A stretch of 64,000 bases of DNA from Pseudidiomarina aestuarii. GTDB taxonomy: Bacteria; Pseudomonadota; Gammaproteobacteria; Enterobacterales; Alteromonadaceae. This document shows positions 1 to 8,775 of the stretch, one piece after another; position 1 is the first letter of the stretch, and every line of letters begins with the position of its first letter. The stretch covers positions 124,001 through 188,000 of the forward strand of contig NZ_PIPR01000003.1 in the NCBI RefSeq assembly GCF_003987355.1, written 5' to 3'. Position numbers and translations under genes: made by a program. A model generated the notes under the pieces. The model was not told the origin of the DNA. It made no database searches and worked only from the letters and a program-made list of their open reading frames with translations.

Positions 1-662
1 ATCATCCATTGGGTTTGCGGGGTTTCAGGAACGTGCAAGGTCACTACATCCGACTGCGCCAGAAGCTCGTCGAGACTGCGAACTTGTAATGCATTACCCA
101 GCGATAATTTGGTTTCGATGTCGTAATAACGTACCTGCATACCCAATTGCTCAGCCAAAATACTGAGCTGACTACCAATATGGCCATAACCGATAATACC
201 GAGCACTTTACCGCGCGCTTCAAAGGAGCCTTTGGCTGCTTTATCCCAGCCGCCACGGTGCGCAGCCGCATTTTTCTGTGGAATGCGACGCAGCAGCATA
301 ATAATTTCAGCCAGCACCAGCTCGGCTACACTGCGGGTATTGGAAAACGGTGCATTGAAGACCACCACCCCATGTTCACGTGCAGCATCGAGGTCAACTT
401 GGTTAGTGCCAATACAGAAGCAACCCACCGCAGCGAGTTTGTCGGCGGCTTTGAAGACGCGAGCATTGAGTTGGGTGCGTGAACGAATACCAATAAAGTG
501 CACATCTTTAACTGCTTCGCACAATTCATCTTCATTTAGCGAGGTTTTCAAGGCAGTGATATTGCTGTAACCGTGCTGCTTGAGTACTTCAATGGCGCTG
601 TTATGCACGCCTTCCAACAACAAAATCTTGATGCGATCTTTATCCAGTGATACCAAACTCAT
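1..662 (-). CDS. serA: D-3-phosphoglycerate dehydrogenase, partial (3' end outside window)
   Basis: First enzyme of serine biosynthesis: NAD-dependent oxidation of 3-phosphoglycerate in the cytosol. The minus-strand frame is open from the ATG at 660-662 to the left edge, giving about 220 N-terminal residues. It begins MSLVSLDKDRIKILLLEG. The stretch GIRSRTQLNARV, the segment VGCFCIGTNQVDL and the nucleotide-binding loop GIIGYGHIGSQL are typical of SerA. A Shine-Dalgarno AAGGAAG lies just upstream of the ATG. The C-terminal half, with any ACT domain, is off the window. The neighbour rpiA is co-oriented upstream with 23 nt between them, an arrangement often seen in gammaproteobacteria. Family call is confident; completeness cannot be judged. 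Confidence 0.93.
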   Translation of the reverse strand, partial: MSLVSLDKDRIKILLLEGVHNSAIEVLKQHGYSNITALKTSLNEDELCEAVKDVHFIGIRSRTQLNARVFKAADKLAAVGCFCIGTNQVDLDAAREHGVVVFNAPFSNTRSVAELVLAEIIMLLRRIPQKNAAAHRGGWDKAAKGSFEARGKVLGIIGYGHIGSQLSILAEQLGMQVRYYDIETKLSLGNALQVRSLDELLAQSDVVTLHVPETPQTQWM

Positions 663-685
663 TGGTCTTCCTTTGCAGTGAGTTG

Positions 686-1351
686 TTAACGTGTACGGGT
701 TTGAACGCCTGACTCAGAGGCAATCAATGCAATGTCAGCGCCACGGCGGGCAAATAAACCATTCGTGACGACACCAACGATATTATTCAGTTGTTCTTCT
801 AATTGCACTGGCTTCAGGATATCAAGATTGTGAATATCCAGAATGAGATTACCATTATCAGTCACAAAGCCTTGGCGCCAGACTGGGTCGCCACCCAGTC
901 GCACAATTTCGCGGGCGACATAAGAGCGCGCCATAGGAATGACTTCTACGGGTACCGGGAATTGACCCAGTCGGCCGACTAACTTGCTAGTATCCGCAAC
1001 GCAAATAAATTGTTGGGCGACAGCTGCGATAATTTTCTCTCGGGTAAGGGCACCGCCACCGCCTTTGACCATCCGAAAATGCTCATCAATTTCATCCGCG
1101 CCGTCAATATACACAGGTACTTCGGTCGCATTGTTGAGTTCAATCACTTCAATGCCGATTTTCCGTAGTCGTTGCGTGGATGCATCGGAACTCGAGACCG
1201 CTGCTTCAATATCGTTCTTCATGGACGCCAATGCATCAATGAAAAAGTTTACCGTAGAGCCGGTTCCGACACCCACAATGGTATTGGGTTTGACGTACTG
1301 AAGTGCTGCTTCTGCTGCTTGCTGCTTGAGGCGATCTTGAGAGGTAGACAT
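686..1351 (-). CDS. rpiA: Ribose-5-phosphate isomerase A
   Basis: Interconverts ribose 5-phosphate and ribulose 5-phosphate in the non-oxidative pentose phosphate pathway. The 221-aa length matches the RpiA family (about 219 aa). Visible family motifs are [16 protein letters not shown] near residue 26, [10 protein letters not shown], the catalytic-region DGADEID near residue 83 and [13 protein letters not shown] near residue 95. The start is an ATG at 1349-1351. It lies upstream of serA on the same strand with a 23-nt gap, so the two may be co-transcribed. Nothing unusual is seen. Confidence 0.96.
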   Translation of the reverse strand: MSTSQDRLKQQAAEAALQYVKPNTIVGVGTGSTVNFFIDALASMKNDIEAAVSSSDASTQRLRKIGIEVIELNNATEVPVYIDGADEIDEHFRMVKGGGGALTREKIIAAVAQQFICVADTSKLVGRLGQFPVPVEVIPMARSYVAREIVRLGGDPVWRQGFVTDNGNLILDIHNLDILKPVQLEEQLNNIVGVVTNGLFARRGADIALIASESGVQTRTR

Positions 1352-1427
1352 GTCGATTCCATACCTTTGTACGCAGTTATTTGCGTATCGATGAGAGCTC
1401 GGGGTTATGGGTGTTTAGTATACGCCT

Positions 1428-2012
1428 CTAACGGCGAAAATCCCACAGCTTAGTCGGCGTAATAATGCGTGGCAGTGGCACATCCCACGGCTGGGCAGGA
1501 AGGTTTGCGACGCACTGTTGGTCATAGGCTAAGCCAATCGGCAATAGTCGGGGTAGGCGCCCAGCCTGCCAAGCCGCCAGAGTGCGATCATAATAACCGC
1601 CGCCCATGCCCAAGCGATTGCCTTGAGGGTCGAAACCGACCAAGGGTACTAGCAGCACATCAATATCAGCAAGCGGCGCAATATCCGGACACCGCAATTC
1701 GGGTTCCGGGATTTGAAAGGCGTTGGTATGCCACTGGGTGCTTGATGAGACATTCAAAAACAGTAGATTTCCGGCTCGAAACGGATGGAGCACGGGCACT
1801 GCCAACTGATGTTGCTGCAGTAACCATTCATTAATTGCGCGCGTGCTCAACTCGGCTTGCACGCTAATATAGCTACCCACCCGAATCGGCTGCTGGAATT
1901 CTGGCAACTGCTGCAAGCGCTGCAGAATCTGGGATGCAGCCGCCTGGCGTTCTGCGCTGGACAGGCTCGCACGTGCGTCCAGCAGTTCGCGCCGCAATTG
2001 CCGCGTTCGCAT
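1428..2012 (-). CDS. ygfA: 5-formyltetrahydrofolate cyclo-ligase
   Basis: Converts 5-formyl-THF to 5,10-methenyl-THF using ATP, a folate-salvage step. The family signature GMGGGYYDRTL lies near the C-terminal third, preceded by LLVPLVGFDPQGNRLG, and the N-terminus has the basic stretch RTRQLRRELLDAR. Two starts are possible: ATG at 2010-2012 (194 aa, chosen because MRTRQLRRELL fits the usual family N-terminus) or ATG at 2043-2045 (205 aa). Neither has a strong ribosome-binding site. In enterics ygfA sits directly downstream of the 6S RNA gene; here a divergent amidohydrolase separates them. The longer start would leave only 16 nt to that gene. Confidence 0.92.
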   Translation of the reverse strand: MRTRQLRRELLDARASLSSAERQAAASQILQRLQQLPEFQQPIRVGSYISVQAELSTRAINEWLLQQHQLAVPVLHPFRAGNLLFLNVSSSTQWHTNAFQIPEPELRCPDIAPLADIDVLLVPLVGFDPQGNRLGMGGGYYDRTLAAWQAGRLPRLLPIGLAYDQQCVANLPAQPWDVPLPRIITPTKLWDFRR

Positions 2013-2061
2013 GGTACTGTTATGCTCGTTTTTATTTGGTTCCATAAGGCAGCGTTATACC

Positions 2062-3633
2062 ATGATGCGACAACTAATGACTATCCTCACTGCACTGACC
2101 TGTGCCGCACTCTTAAGCTCCAGCGTCTTGGCAGCACCGCCACCGAAAGCGACAGAGCGCGGTGAACGCGGTGATGGCCCGCATCAACGATTGATTCTGC
2201 GTGGCGGTATTCTGGTCAATGGTGAGGGTGCTCCTGCCTATGGGCCCGTCGATATCGTGATTGAAAACGATCGCATCGTGAATGTGGTCAGTGTCGGTCA
2301 TCCGGGCGTTCCGATTAAGCCAGAAGGTCGACCGGTTGCCCAGCCGGGCGATCGTGAAATGGATGTGAGTGGTCACTACATTTTGCCAGGCTTTGTCGAT
2401 ATGCACGGTCACATTGGCGGCTCTGCGGAGAATATTCCTGCTGATTACGTGCTCAAGCTTTGGCTGGCGCACGGTATCACCACGGTACGCGAACCGGGCA
2501 GCTTTAACGGTCTAGATTGGGTGCAGTGGCATCAGCAAGAAGCCGAAGCCAATCGTATCGTCTCGCCCCGCATTGTGCCTTATGTTGGGTTTGGTATGGG
2601 CAGTGAAGAACCCATCTTTAACGCGGAACAAGCGCGTGAGTGGGTGCGTGATATCAAAAGCCAAGGTGCTGCAGGTATTAAATTCTTCGGTGCAACTCCA
2701 CGAGTCATGGCCGCCGCTCTTGATGAAGCCAATCAGCAAGACCTTGGCACTATGATGCACCACGCACAGCTCAACGTAGTGCGCACCAACGTGCTCGACT
2801 CTGCGCGGCAGGGTTTGACTACCATGGAACATTGGTATGGCTTGCCGGAAGCACTGTTTGACGGTCAAGTGATTCAAGATTACTCGCCAGAATACAATTA
2901 CAACGACGAACAAGACCGTTTTGGTGAAGCAGGCAAGTTGTGGGAGCAAGCCGCGAAGCCGGGTTCAGAAAAATGGAACGCGGTCCGTGATGAACTCATC
3001 GCACTGGATTTTACGATTAATCCGACTCTGACTATCTACGAAGCCTCACGTGATTTGATGCGGGAACGCCGCGCTATTTGGCATGAAGAGTACACATTGC
3101 CAACACTCTGGGACTTCTTTACGCCCAGTCGTTACGCGCACGGCTCCTACTGGTTCGATTGGACCACCGACCACGAAGTGGCATGGCGCAAAAACTTCAC
3201 TCAATGGATGACCTTCCTGAATGACTATAAAAATCATGGCGGACGCGTCACCACTGGTTCTGACTCAGGCTATATCTATAAAATTTATGGGTTCGGCTAC
3301 ATCCGCGAGCTCGAGTTACTGCGTGAAGCAGGCTTCAACGCCCTCGAAGTCATTCAAGCTGCCACACTCAATGGCGCCGAAGCACTGGGTATGGAATCTG
3401 AAATTGGCTCGGTTATCCCAGGCAAGAAAGCTGATTTAGTTATCGTCAAAGAAAATCCGCTTCGCAACTTCAAAGTGCTCTACGGAACCGGTCACTACCA
3501 GCTGGATGACAACAATCAGCCGATGCGCACCAAAGGCATTCGCTACACCATCAAAGATGGCATCGTCTATGACGCGCAAGCCCTATTAGCCGACGTCCGC
3601 GAAATCGTCAAAAGCGCTAAAGAGCGTGACTAG
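2062..3633 (+). CDS. Exported metal-dependent amidohydrolase (imidazolonepropionase-like)
   Basis: A 523-aa hydrolase of the amidohydrolase superfamily, probably periplasmic. Starting at ATG 2062, residues 1-24 form a signal peptide ending near VLAAPPP. The core opens with LRGGILVNGEGAP, then has the metal-binding HGH in FVDMHGHIGG, a likely carbamylated-lysine region GAAGIKFFGA, the MHHAQ and MEHWYG histidines, and the C-terminal TTGSDSGYI aspartate followed by IPGKKADLVIVKENPL. These are hallmarks of the superfamily, but the substrate cannot be read from sequence; peptides, imides or cyclic amides are possible. It sits between ygfA and the 6S RNA gene, which are normally neighbours, so it looks like an insertion into conserved gene order. 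A second, larger member of this superfamily is at 30 kb and a third at the right edge. Confidence 0.85.
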   Translation: MMRQLMTILTALTCAALLSSSVLAAPPPKATERGERGDGPHQRLILRGGILVNGEGAPAYGPVDIVIENDRIVNVVSVGHPGVPIKPEGRPVAQPGDREMDVSGHYILPGFVDMHGHIGGSAENIPADYVLKLWLAHGITTVREPGSFNGLDWVQWHQQEAEANRIVSPRIVPYVGFGMGSEEPIFNAEQAREWVRDIKSQGAAGIKFFGATPRVMAAALDEANQQDLGTMMHHAQLNVVRTNVLDSARQGLTTMEHWYGLPEALFDGQVIQDYSPEYNYNDEQDRFGEAGKLWEQAAKPGSEKWNAVRDELIALDFTINPTLTIYEASRDLMRERRAIWHEEYTLPTLWDFFTPSRYAHGSYWFDWTTDHEVAWRKNFTQWMTFLNDYKNHGGRVTTGSDSGYIYKIYGFGYIRELELLREAGFNALEVIQAATLNGAEALGMESEIGSVIPGKKADLVIVKENPLRNFKVLYGTGHYQLDDNNQPMRTKGIRYTIKDGIVYDAQALLADVREIVKSAKERD

Positions 3634-3778
3634 CTATTAGCTACTGGTTACTAGCAAAGACCGAAGAGCGTGACTAGCTATTAGTTACTAGCTATTAGCA
3701 ACGCGCGCTCAGCTCTCGCTTTTAGTTTTTGTCTTTTGCGAGTAGCTAGTAACTAGTAACGCTTTTATCTTTTCGCTT
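3633..3778. repeat. Heptanucleotide-type TAGCTAG/TAACTAG repeat cluster, imperfect inverted repeat
   Basis: Between the convergent amidohydrolase and 6S RNA genes lie runs of seven-base units such as TATTAGC, TACTAGC, TTACTAG on the left (3633-3700) and TAGCTAG, TAACTAG, TAACGC on the right (about 3740-3765). The right arm is close to the reverse complement of the left, so the region can fold as a long imperfect hairpin. It ends with a T-rich CGCTTTT tail. A shorter copy lies at 8731-8775, also in a convergent gap. It may act as a two-way terminator or be a dispersed repeat family; this is inference. Confidence 0.6.
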
Positions 3779-3797
3779 TTGGGGTTTCGAGAGGGTG

Positions 3798-3977
3798 ATC
3801 ACCCGGAATGCCGCCGCTGGCTGTAGCCCTTGAACCCACTGGTTCAAGGCGGGGCGCAAATGCACGGCCGCAGGCTTCTCGATACGGGTCGAGCTTGCAC
3901 AATAGCCGCTCAGTGAGCCCCTTTACTGATGACATCGGCTCAGGGACATAAGCTCGCTAGCGCACATTCCAGGCAAT
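3798..3977 (-). ncRNA. ssrS: 6S RNA
   Basis: The minus strand carries the conserved 6S elements: a 5' closing-stem strand CCTGGAATG (3965-3973), GTCCCTGAGCCGATGTCATC, the central bubble region, a GAGAAGCCTGCGG segment, the hairpin CCTTGAACCAGTGGGTTCAAGG (split here by its loop), CTACAGCC, and the 3' closing strand GGCGGCATTCCGGG (3802-3810 region). The 5' and 3' ends pair, as expected for the RNA that mimics open promoter DNA and binds the sigma70 RNA polymerase. The gene lies directly downstream of zapA on the same strand, the usual place. The ends are approximate. Confidence 0.88.
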
Positions 3978-3997
3978 CATAACTGCTGCAGAACTGC

Positions 3998-4312
3998 TCA
4001 ACGTCCAGGACGTTGCTCTGCCATTACCTGCTCAAGTGTATCTTGGAGCAGTTTAATTTTTTCCTCTAAATCGCGTACTTTCTCGTCTTGTGCATCAGCA
4101 TATTGAGTCGCTTCGTGACACAAGTTCAGGGCGGCCATTACTGCAATCTGCTCCGGATGACTCAACCGTGTTGCGGAGCGGATCTGCTCAAGTTTCTCAT
4201 TGAGCCGGTCGGCCGCGCGTTGCAATGCCGCTTCCTGTCCCGCGGGACAGTTCACTTTATACTGGCGATCCATCAATTTTATATCCATGGTACGCGGCGT
4301 TGATTGTGACAT
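3998..4312 (-). CDS. zapA: Cell division protein ZapA
   Basis: A 104-aa FtsZ-ring-associated protein that crosslinks FtsZ filaments at midcell. The N-terminal half has the family pattern DIKLMDRQYKVNCPAGQEAALQRAADRLNEKL, given here in outline, and the C-terminal half is a predicted coiled coil (EKVRDLEEKIKLLQDTLEQV). An upstream in-frame codon exists at 4331-4333, but the ATG at 4312 is preceded by AAAGGAAAAGG at good spacing and fits family length. It is divergent from ygfB across about 158 nt that must hold both promoters, and it is followed by the 6S RNA gene. Confidence 0.93.
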   Translation of the reverse strand: MSQSTPRTMDIKLMDRQYKVNCPAGQEAALQRAADRLNEKLEQIRSATRLSHPEQIAVMAALNLCHEATQYADAQDEKVRDLEEKIKLLQDTLEQVMAEQRPGR

Positions 4313-4470
4313 GACCTTTTCCTTTACTGGCACTGTGACTATTACTATTGTTGGCCGATTCAGACGGCGCCATTATGGCATGCTTCGGTGCGCTTTGTCA
4401 GCTAGCCTGAATGGCTATGCAGTGTTACGATGTGTGTACACATGTACGCGAAAAAAGTTGGAATGCATTG

Positions 4471-5058
4471 ATGTCTGATCCCAGTGGCGCAGTGTCTTTA
4501 CTGCAAAGTTATGATCGCTTAACCGAATTTTTTGAACAGCAGGGACTCCTGTCGAATGCTGCCGAAGTGCATGGCATTTTATCTGGAATGGTTGCCGGGG
4601 GAGCTAGCTTAGAGGGTGATGACTGGCTCTTGCTCATGAGTGACCTGATTCACGAAGGCCAATCCTTCAAACCTGCGGTCAAAGAAAAGCTCGTCGAATT
4701 AGCGGGTTCTATCTGTGCGGCGATGCGTGATCCTGATTTGGGCTATCAATTATTGTTACCGGGCGACCATCAGCCGTTATACGAGCGTCTGCAAGCCATG
4801 ACCGCTTGGGTGCAGTCGTTTTTAGTGGGGTTTGGCGTCAATCAAACCAATCTCGCAGGCTTATCTGAAGACCTGCGTGAAGCCATTGAAGATTTAGTCG
4901 AGATCGCGAAGCTCGATTTGTCCGTAGATGAGGATGAAGAAGGCGAACGCGCTTACTTTGAAATAGTCGAGTACCTACGAATTTCTGCGATGTTATGTTT
5001 TAACGAACTCGGCAAAAACTCTGGGGGCGCGTGTAAAACGAATAAGGTCCTGCATTAA
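4471..5058 (+). CDS. ygfB: YgfB/YecA family protein (UPF0149)
   Basis: A 195-aa acidic, largely helical protein of the UPF0149 family, found upstream of pepP in many gammaproteobacteria. Starting at ATG 4471 it reads MSDPSGAVSLLQSYDRL, with the family features EVHGILSGMVAGG, VQSFLVGFG and DLVEIAKLD. The frame stays open upstream to 4411, but the length and N-terminus fit the internal ATG. In Pseudomonas, YgfB has been linked to regulation of beta-lactamase and pyocin genes; whether this holds here is unknown. The stop codon abuts the pepP ATG directly, so translation is probably coupled. Confidence 0.88.
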   Translation: MSDPSGAVSLLQSYDRLTEFFEQQGLLSNAAEVHGILSGMVAGGASLEGDDWLLLMSDLIHEGQSFKPAVKEKLVELAGSICAAMRDPDLGYQLLLPGDHQPLYERLQAMTAWVQSFLVGFGVNQTNLAGLSEDLREAIEDLVEIAKLDLSVDEDEEGERAYFEIVEYLRISAMLCFNELGKNSGGACKTNKVLH

Positions 5059-6381
5059 ATGAGCCACATTCCCAAGCACGAATTCAAACAAAGGCGCGAG
5101 CAATTGCTCGCGTTTTTGCGCAAGCAAAAGCACTCAGCCGTTGCGCTGATTCCCGCAGCCGCACTGCAAACCCGTTCGCGTGACACCGAATATCCGTTTC
5201 GCCAAGACAGTGACTTCTTTTACCTAACCGGTTTTAACGAGCCTGATGCGGTACTGGTGCTCGCACCTGATGCTGACGAGCCAGTGCAATTATTCTGTCA
5301 GCCCAGTGACCCTCATGCAGAAGTCTGGCATGGTCGGCGTTTGGGTGTTGAACGCGCGGTTGAAGCGCTTGACGTTAACGCTGCTTATTCGATTGAGCAA
5401 TTTGAAAAGTTACTCCCCGAAATACTGAACGGTGTGCATAGCGTGTTTTATCCGCATGACAAACCGCAATTACACCAACAATTGCAAACAGCGGCGGCGT
5501 TTTTGCGTAGCGCTCCGAAAAAGGGCTACAGCGCACCAGTAGCTTGGGTGGATTGTAACCCACAACTGGCAAGTATGCGCTTGATTAAGAGCGACAATGA
5601 ACTGGCGGTGATGCGTCGTGCGGCGGAGATTTCCGTGCTGGCGCATCAACGGGCGATGCGGTCGACGCAGCCGGGTCGGTATGAGTATCAAGTGTGTGCT
5701 GATATCCAACATGAGTTTGCGATGCATGGCGCGCTTGCGCCAGCGTATGGAATTATCTGTGGCGGCGGTGTGAACGCTTGTATCCTGCATTACACCGAGA
5801 ACAGTGACGTATTGCGTGACGGTGATTTGCTGCTGATTGACGCCGGAGCCGAATACCAAGGTTATGCCGGTGATATTACCCGTACTTTCCCAGTGAATGG
5901 GCGCTTTAGCGATACCCAGAAAGCTCTGTACGAAGTGGTTTTAGCCGCGCAAGAAGCTGCACTAGCCACCTTAAAGCCGGGCAGCAGCTTACCCAAAGCG
6001 CAAGATGCCGCTGCACAAGTCATCACCCAAGGCTTGATTGAATTGGGAATTCTCAAAGGCTCGTTTGCCGAGCATTGGGATGCGACCAGTTATCGCAAAT
6101 TCTTTATCCACGGACTGGGTCATTGGCTAGGGCTCGATGTGCATGACGTCGGAACCTATGACGCCGCTGGTAAAAAGCGCGCGTTTGAGCCAGGCATGGT
6201 ACTGACCGTCGAGCCAGGTATTTATATTCCGCCGGGCATGCCTGATGTGGACGAGAAGTGGCACGGTATCGGCATTCGCATTGAAGACGATTGTGTGATC
6301 ACCGCTGATGGCTATGAGAATTTAACCGCTGGCGTACCCAAAACCGTGGCTGAGATTGAGCAATGGATGCAAAACAAGTAA
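5059..6381 (+). CDS. pepP: Xaa-Pro aminopeptidase P
   Basis: A cytosolic M24B metallopeptidase of 440 aa that removes an N-terminal residue preceding proline. The first 170 residues form the AMP_N domain (FRQDSDFFYLTGFNEPDAV). The catalytic pita-bread domain shows all five metal ligands in order: Asp in LLIDAGAEYQGY, Asp in GDITRTFP, His in HGLGHWLGLDVHD, Glu in LTVEPGIY and Glu in GIRIEDDCVIT. It starts on the base after the ygfB stop and overlaps ubiH by 19 nt, so ygfB-pepP-ubiH-ubiI form one tight operon, as in E. coli. Confidence 0.96.
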   Translation: MSHIPKHEFKQRREQLLAFLRKQKHSAVALIPAAALQTRSRDTEYPFRQDSDFFYLTGFNEPDAVLVLAPDADEPVQLFCQPSDPHAEVWHGRRLGVERAVEALDVNAAYSIEQFEKLLPEILNGVHSVFYPHDKPQLHQQLQTAAAFLRSAPKKGYSAPVAWVDCNPQLASMRLIKSDNELAVMRRAAEISVLAHQRAMRSTQPGRYEYQVCADIQHEFAMHGALAPAYGIICGGGVNACILHYTENSDVLRDGDLLLIDAGAEYQGYAGDITRTFPVNGRFSDTQKALYEVVLAAQEAALATLKPGSSLPKAQDAAAQVITQGLIELGILKGSFAEHWDATSYRKFFIHGLGHWLGLDVHDVGTYDAAGKKRAFEPGMVLTVEPGIYIPPGMPDVDEKWHGIGIRIEDDCVITADGYENLTAGVPKTVAEIEQWMQNK

Positions 6382-7577
6382 CGGGCTTGCTGGTTGCCGG
6401 TGGTGGATTAGTGGGCGCGCTCACCGCGTTGCTAGTGGCACGTGCGCAACCTGACCACATCATTGTCGTGGTAGAGCCGCAAGCCGATGGCCCCGCACCC
6501 GATCCGCGCACTATCGCACTTGCAGCTGGCACCGTTCGCGTGTTGGAAGGGTTGGGTGTTTGGTCGCAGTTAGCATCACAAGCTTGTCCCATTGAGCACA
6601 TTCATGTCAGTGATCGGGACCAATTGGGTGCGACACGATTGCACGCGGAGCAAGAAAATGTGCCCGCTTTAGGGCAAGTGATTGCCGCCAGTGAACTCAA
6701 CCTTGCGTTATATAATGCCTGCCAAGCGCAGCCTAATATTCAGTGGCTAGGTGACCATCGCGTGGTGGCAACCAGCGCAGCCCGTTCAGAACGCACAGTC
6801 ACGGTAGAATCAGGTGCCGGTGACAAAGTCAGTATGACTTGTCAGTTACTGGTGGGTGCGGACGGCAATAAATCCGCAGTGCGCGCTGCACTCGATATTC
6901 CCGTGGTGTCTACCCATTATGACCAGCAAGGTATTATCGCGGTGTTGCAGCTTGAGGACGGTCTTAATGGCTGGGCTTATGAGCGTTTCACGCCGCATGG
7001 GCCGGTGGCTTTGCTGCCTATGCCGAAGCAACAGGCGTCGCTGGTGTGGAGCTTACCGCCCGCAGAAGCTGCTAAAACCATGGTGTTGCCGCCAGCCGAA
7101 TTTGTTCGCGCTGCGCAACACGCGTTTGGTTTTCGCGCTGGGCGCTTTACCGACGTCACCATGCGGACTCAATATCCATTACAACTGCATTTAGCCGAAC
7201 GCAGTATCGCGCATCGCGCCGTGCTGATCGGCAATGCCTCACACTCATTACACCCGATTGCCGGGCAGGGCTTTAACCTCGGCGTGCGAGATGCGCTGAG
7301 TTTGGCGGCGGTGCTCTCAAAATCAACGTCAACCAAGACCGATTTCGGCAGCTACGCTGTGTTGAGCGATTATTGGCAAAGCCGCAAAGAAGACTACGAC
7401 CGCACCATCGGTTTAACCGATTTGCTGGTGCGCGGCTTCTCATCATCGGCGTTTCCGTTGACCTATGGGCGTACGTTGGCGCTCGGCATTCTCGACTGGC
7501 TGCCACCATTGCGCGCCGCCTTTGCGCGACAAACAATGGGCTTAAACAATCCTGTCGTGGGCAGAGGAGAGCACTGA
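6363..7577 (+). CDS. ubiH: 2-octaprenyl-6-methoxyphenol hydroxylase
   Basis: FAD-dependent monooxygenase of ubiquinone biosynthesis, 404 aa. It opens with a Rossmann dinucleotide fold (LLVAGGGLVGALTALLVAR), has a VGADGNKSAVR loop near residue 160, and the second FAD motif reads GNASHSLHPIAGQGFNLG. The Asn-Ala form of that motif, rather than Asp-Ala, is characteristic of UbiH and separates it from UbiI next door. The ATG lies inside the last codons of pepP, and the TGA stop overlaps the ubiI ATG. It acts in the membrane-associated Ubi complex. Confidence 0.94.
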   Translation: MDAKQVTGLLVAGGGLVGALTALLVARAQPDHIIVVVEPQADGPAPDPRTIALAAGTVRVLEGLGVWSQLASQACPIEHIHVSDRDQLGATRLHAEQENVPALGQVIAASELNLALYNACQAQPNIQWLGDHRVVATSAARSERTVTVESGAGDKVSMTCQLLVGADGNKSAVRAALDIPVVSTHYDQQGIIAVLQLEDGLNGWAYERFTPHGPVALLPMPKQQASLVWSLPPAEAAKTMVLPPAEFVRAAQHAFGFRAGRFTDVTMRTQYPLQLHLAERSIAHRAVLIGNASHSLHPIAGQGFNLGVRDALSLAAVLSKSTSTKTDFGSYAVLSDYWQSRKEDYDRTIGLTDLLVRGFSSSAFPLTYGRTLALGILDWLPPLRAAFARQTMGLNNPVVGRGEH

Positions 7578-8731
7578 TGGCTTATTCCGTTCTCGTCGTC
7601 GGCGGCGGCCTGATTGGCCTCAGCACAGCCATTGGTCTGCGCGAGCAAGGGCACCAAGTCACCTTGATTGAACGCGCAGCAGCACCAAGTTATACCGACC
7701 AACCCGAGTTACGTGTCAGCGCACTCGCACAACACAGTCGGCAATTGCTGCAACACTTGCAGGTATGGGGTCAGCTGCCACGGGAACGCCTCGGACCCTA
7801 CACCGGCATGGAAGTCTGGGATCACGATAGCTTTGGTCGCATCGAATTTAACGCGGCGGAAGTGAATGCCGATGACCTCGGTGCCATTGTTGAAAACCGT
7901 GTGGTCGAGACCAAACTTTGGGAACGTGCACAAGCAGTTGGCGTGCATTTACACCCAGAAACAGCGATCACCGAATTGCACCAAACCGAGACCCAAGTCC
8001 AAGTCAAAACCGCCACCGGACAAAGTTACCAAGCGGATTATTTAATTGCAGCCGATGGCGTGCAATCGCAAATTCGCCAGAAAGTGCAGGCGCCTTTGAC
8101 GTTCTGGGATTACGAACAACGCGGCATGGTCGCGGTGATTGAGTGTGAACAGCCCCATGGTGCTGTCGCACGACAAGTCTTCCTACCATCAGGACCCGTA
8201 GCTCTGCTGCCGCTCGGTAACCCCAATCAGGTTTCCTTGGTGTGGTCTTGCGATGAGGATCAGGTCGGTACGTATGAAGCCCTCGATGATCAAGCCTTTG
8301 CCAATCAACTCATGCGTGTGTCCGATAGCTGTTTGGGTACCGTAAAAGTCGTCTCGAAGCGTGCTAGTTTTCCGTTGCGTATGCATTACGCACAGCGCTG
8401 GCTGCATGACCGCGTGATTTTGATTGGTGATGCCGCCCATAGCATTCATCCACTGGCTGGGCAGGGCGCTAATCTGGGCTTTGCCGATGTCACTGCAATA
8501 CTGAAAGTCTTCGCGGAAGGTGAAGTGACGCATCGCCAACTGCGCCAGTGGGAACGCGAGCGCAAAGCCGCCGCCGTCATCATGATCACCGCTATGGAAG
8601 GCTTCAAACGTGGCTTCGGCACCGCGAACCCCGTCGCTAAAGTCCTCCGCGGCCTCGGACTCCACGCAGCCGATCGAATCACACCCATCAAACGCATGCT
8701 CACTCAAGTAGCCCTCGGCTCGAGCTCTTAA
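7577..8731 (+). CDS. ubiI: 2-octaprenylphenol hydroxylase (VisC family)
   Basis: Second FAD monooxygenase of the ubiquinone operon, 384 aa. The start is the ATG at 7577 (overlapping TGATG with ubiH); the frame is open well upstream but that part is a shadow of ubiH. It has the FAD fold VLVVGGGLIGLSTAIGLREQG, the AADGVQSQIRQKV loop and the second motif IGDAAHSIHPLAGQGANLG. UbiI hydroxylates the C5 position of the ring. The gene ends the operon at a convergent gap with a LysR regulator; that gap holds a copy of the heptanucleotide repeat. Confidence 0.93.
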   Translation: MAYSVLVVGGGLIGLSTAIGLREQGHQVTLIERAAAPSYTDQPELRVSALAQHSRQLLQHLQVWGQLPRERLGPYTGMEVWDHDSFGRIEFNAAEVNADDLGAIVENRVVETKLWERAQAVGVHLHPETAITELHQTETQVQVKTATGQSYQADYLIAADGVQSQIRQKVQAPLTFWDYEQRGMVAVIECEQPHGAVARQVFLPSGPVALLPLGNPNQVSLVWSCDEDQVGTYEALDDQAFANQLMRVSDSCLGTVKVVSKRASFPLRMHYAQRWLHDRVILIGDAAHSIHPLAGQGANLGFADVTAILKVFAEGEVTHRQLRQWERERKAAAVIMITAMEGFKRGFGTANPVAKVLRGLGLHAADRITPIKRMLTQVALGSSS

Positions 8732-8775
8732 CGAGTAACTAGTAGCTAGTAGCCAGTGACGCTTTTAGATTCTTT
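8731..8775. repeat. Heptanucleotide-type repeat, second copy
   Basis: This short gap between the convergent ubiI and LysR genes contains GAGTAACTAGTAGCTAG followed by TAGCCAGTGACGCTTTT, closely resembling the right arm at 3740-3768. It overlaps the last codons of the LysR gene. Like the first copy, it sits between two genes that converge and ends in CGCTTTT. It may terminate transcription, but no perfect stem is visible. Confidence 0.55.

Noticed and set aside
3633..3778. Small coding gene in the repeat region after the amidohydrolase
   Set aside because: Frames are broken by the TAG and TAA in the repeat units, and no ribosome-binding site is present.
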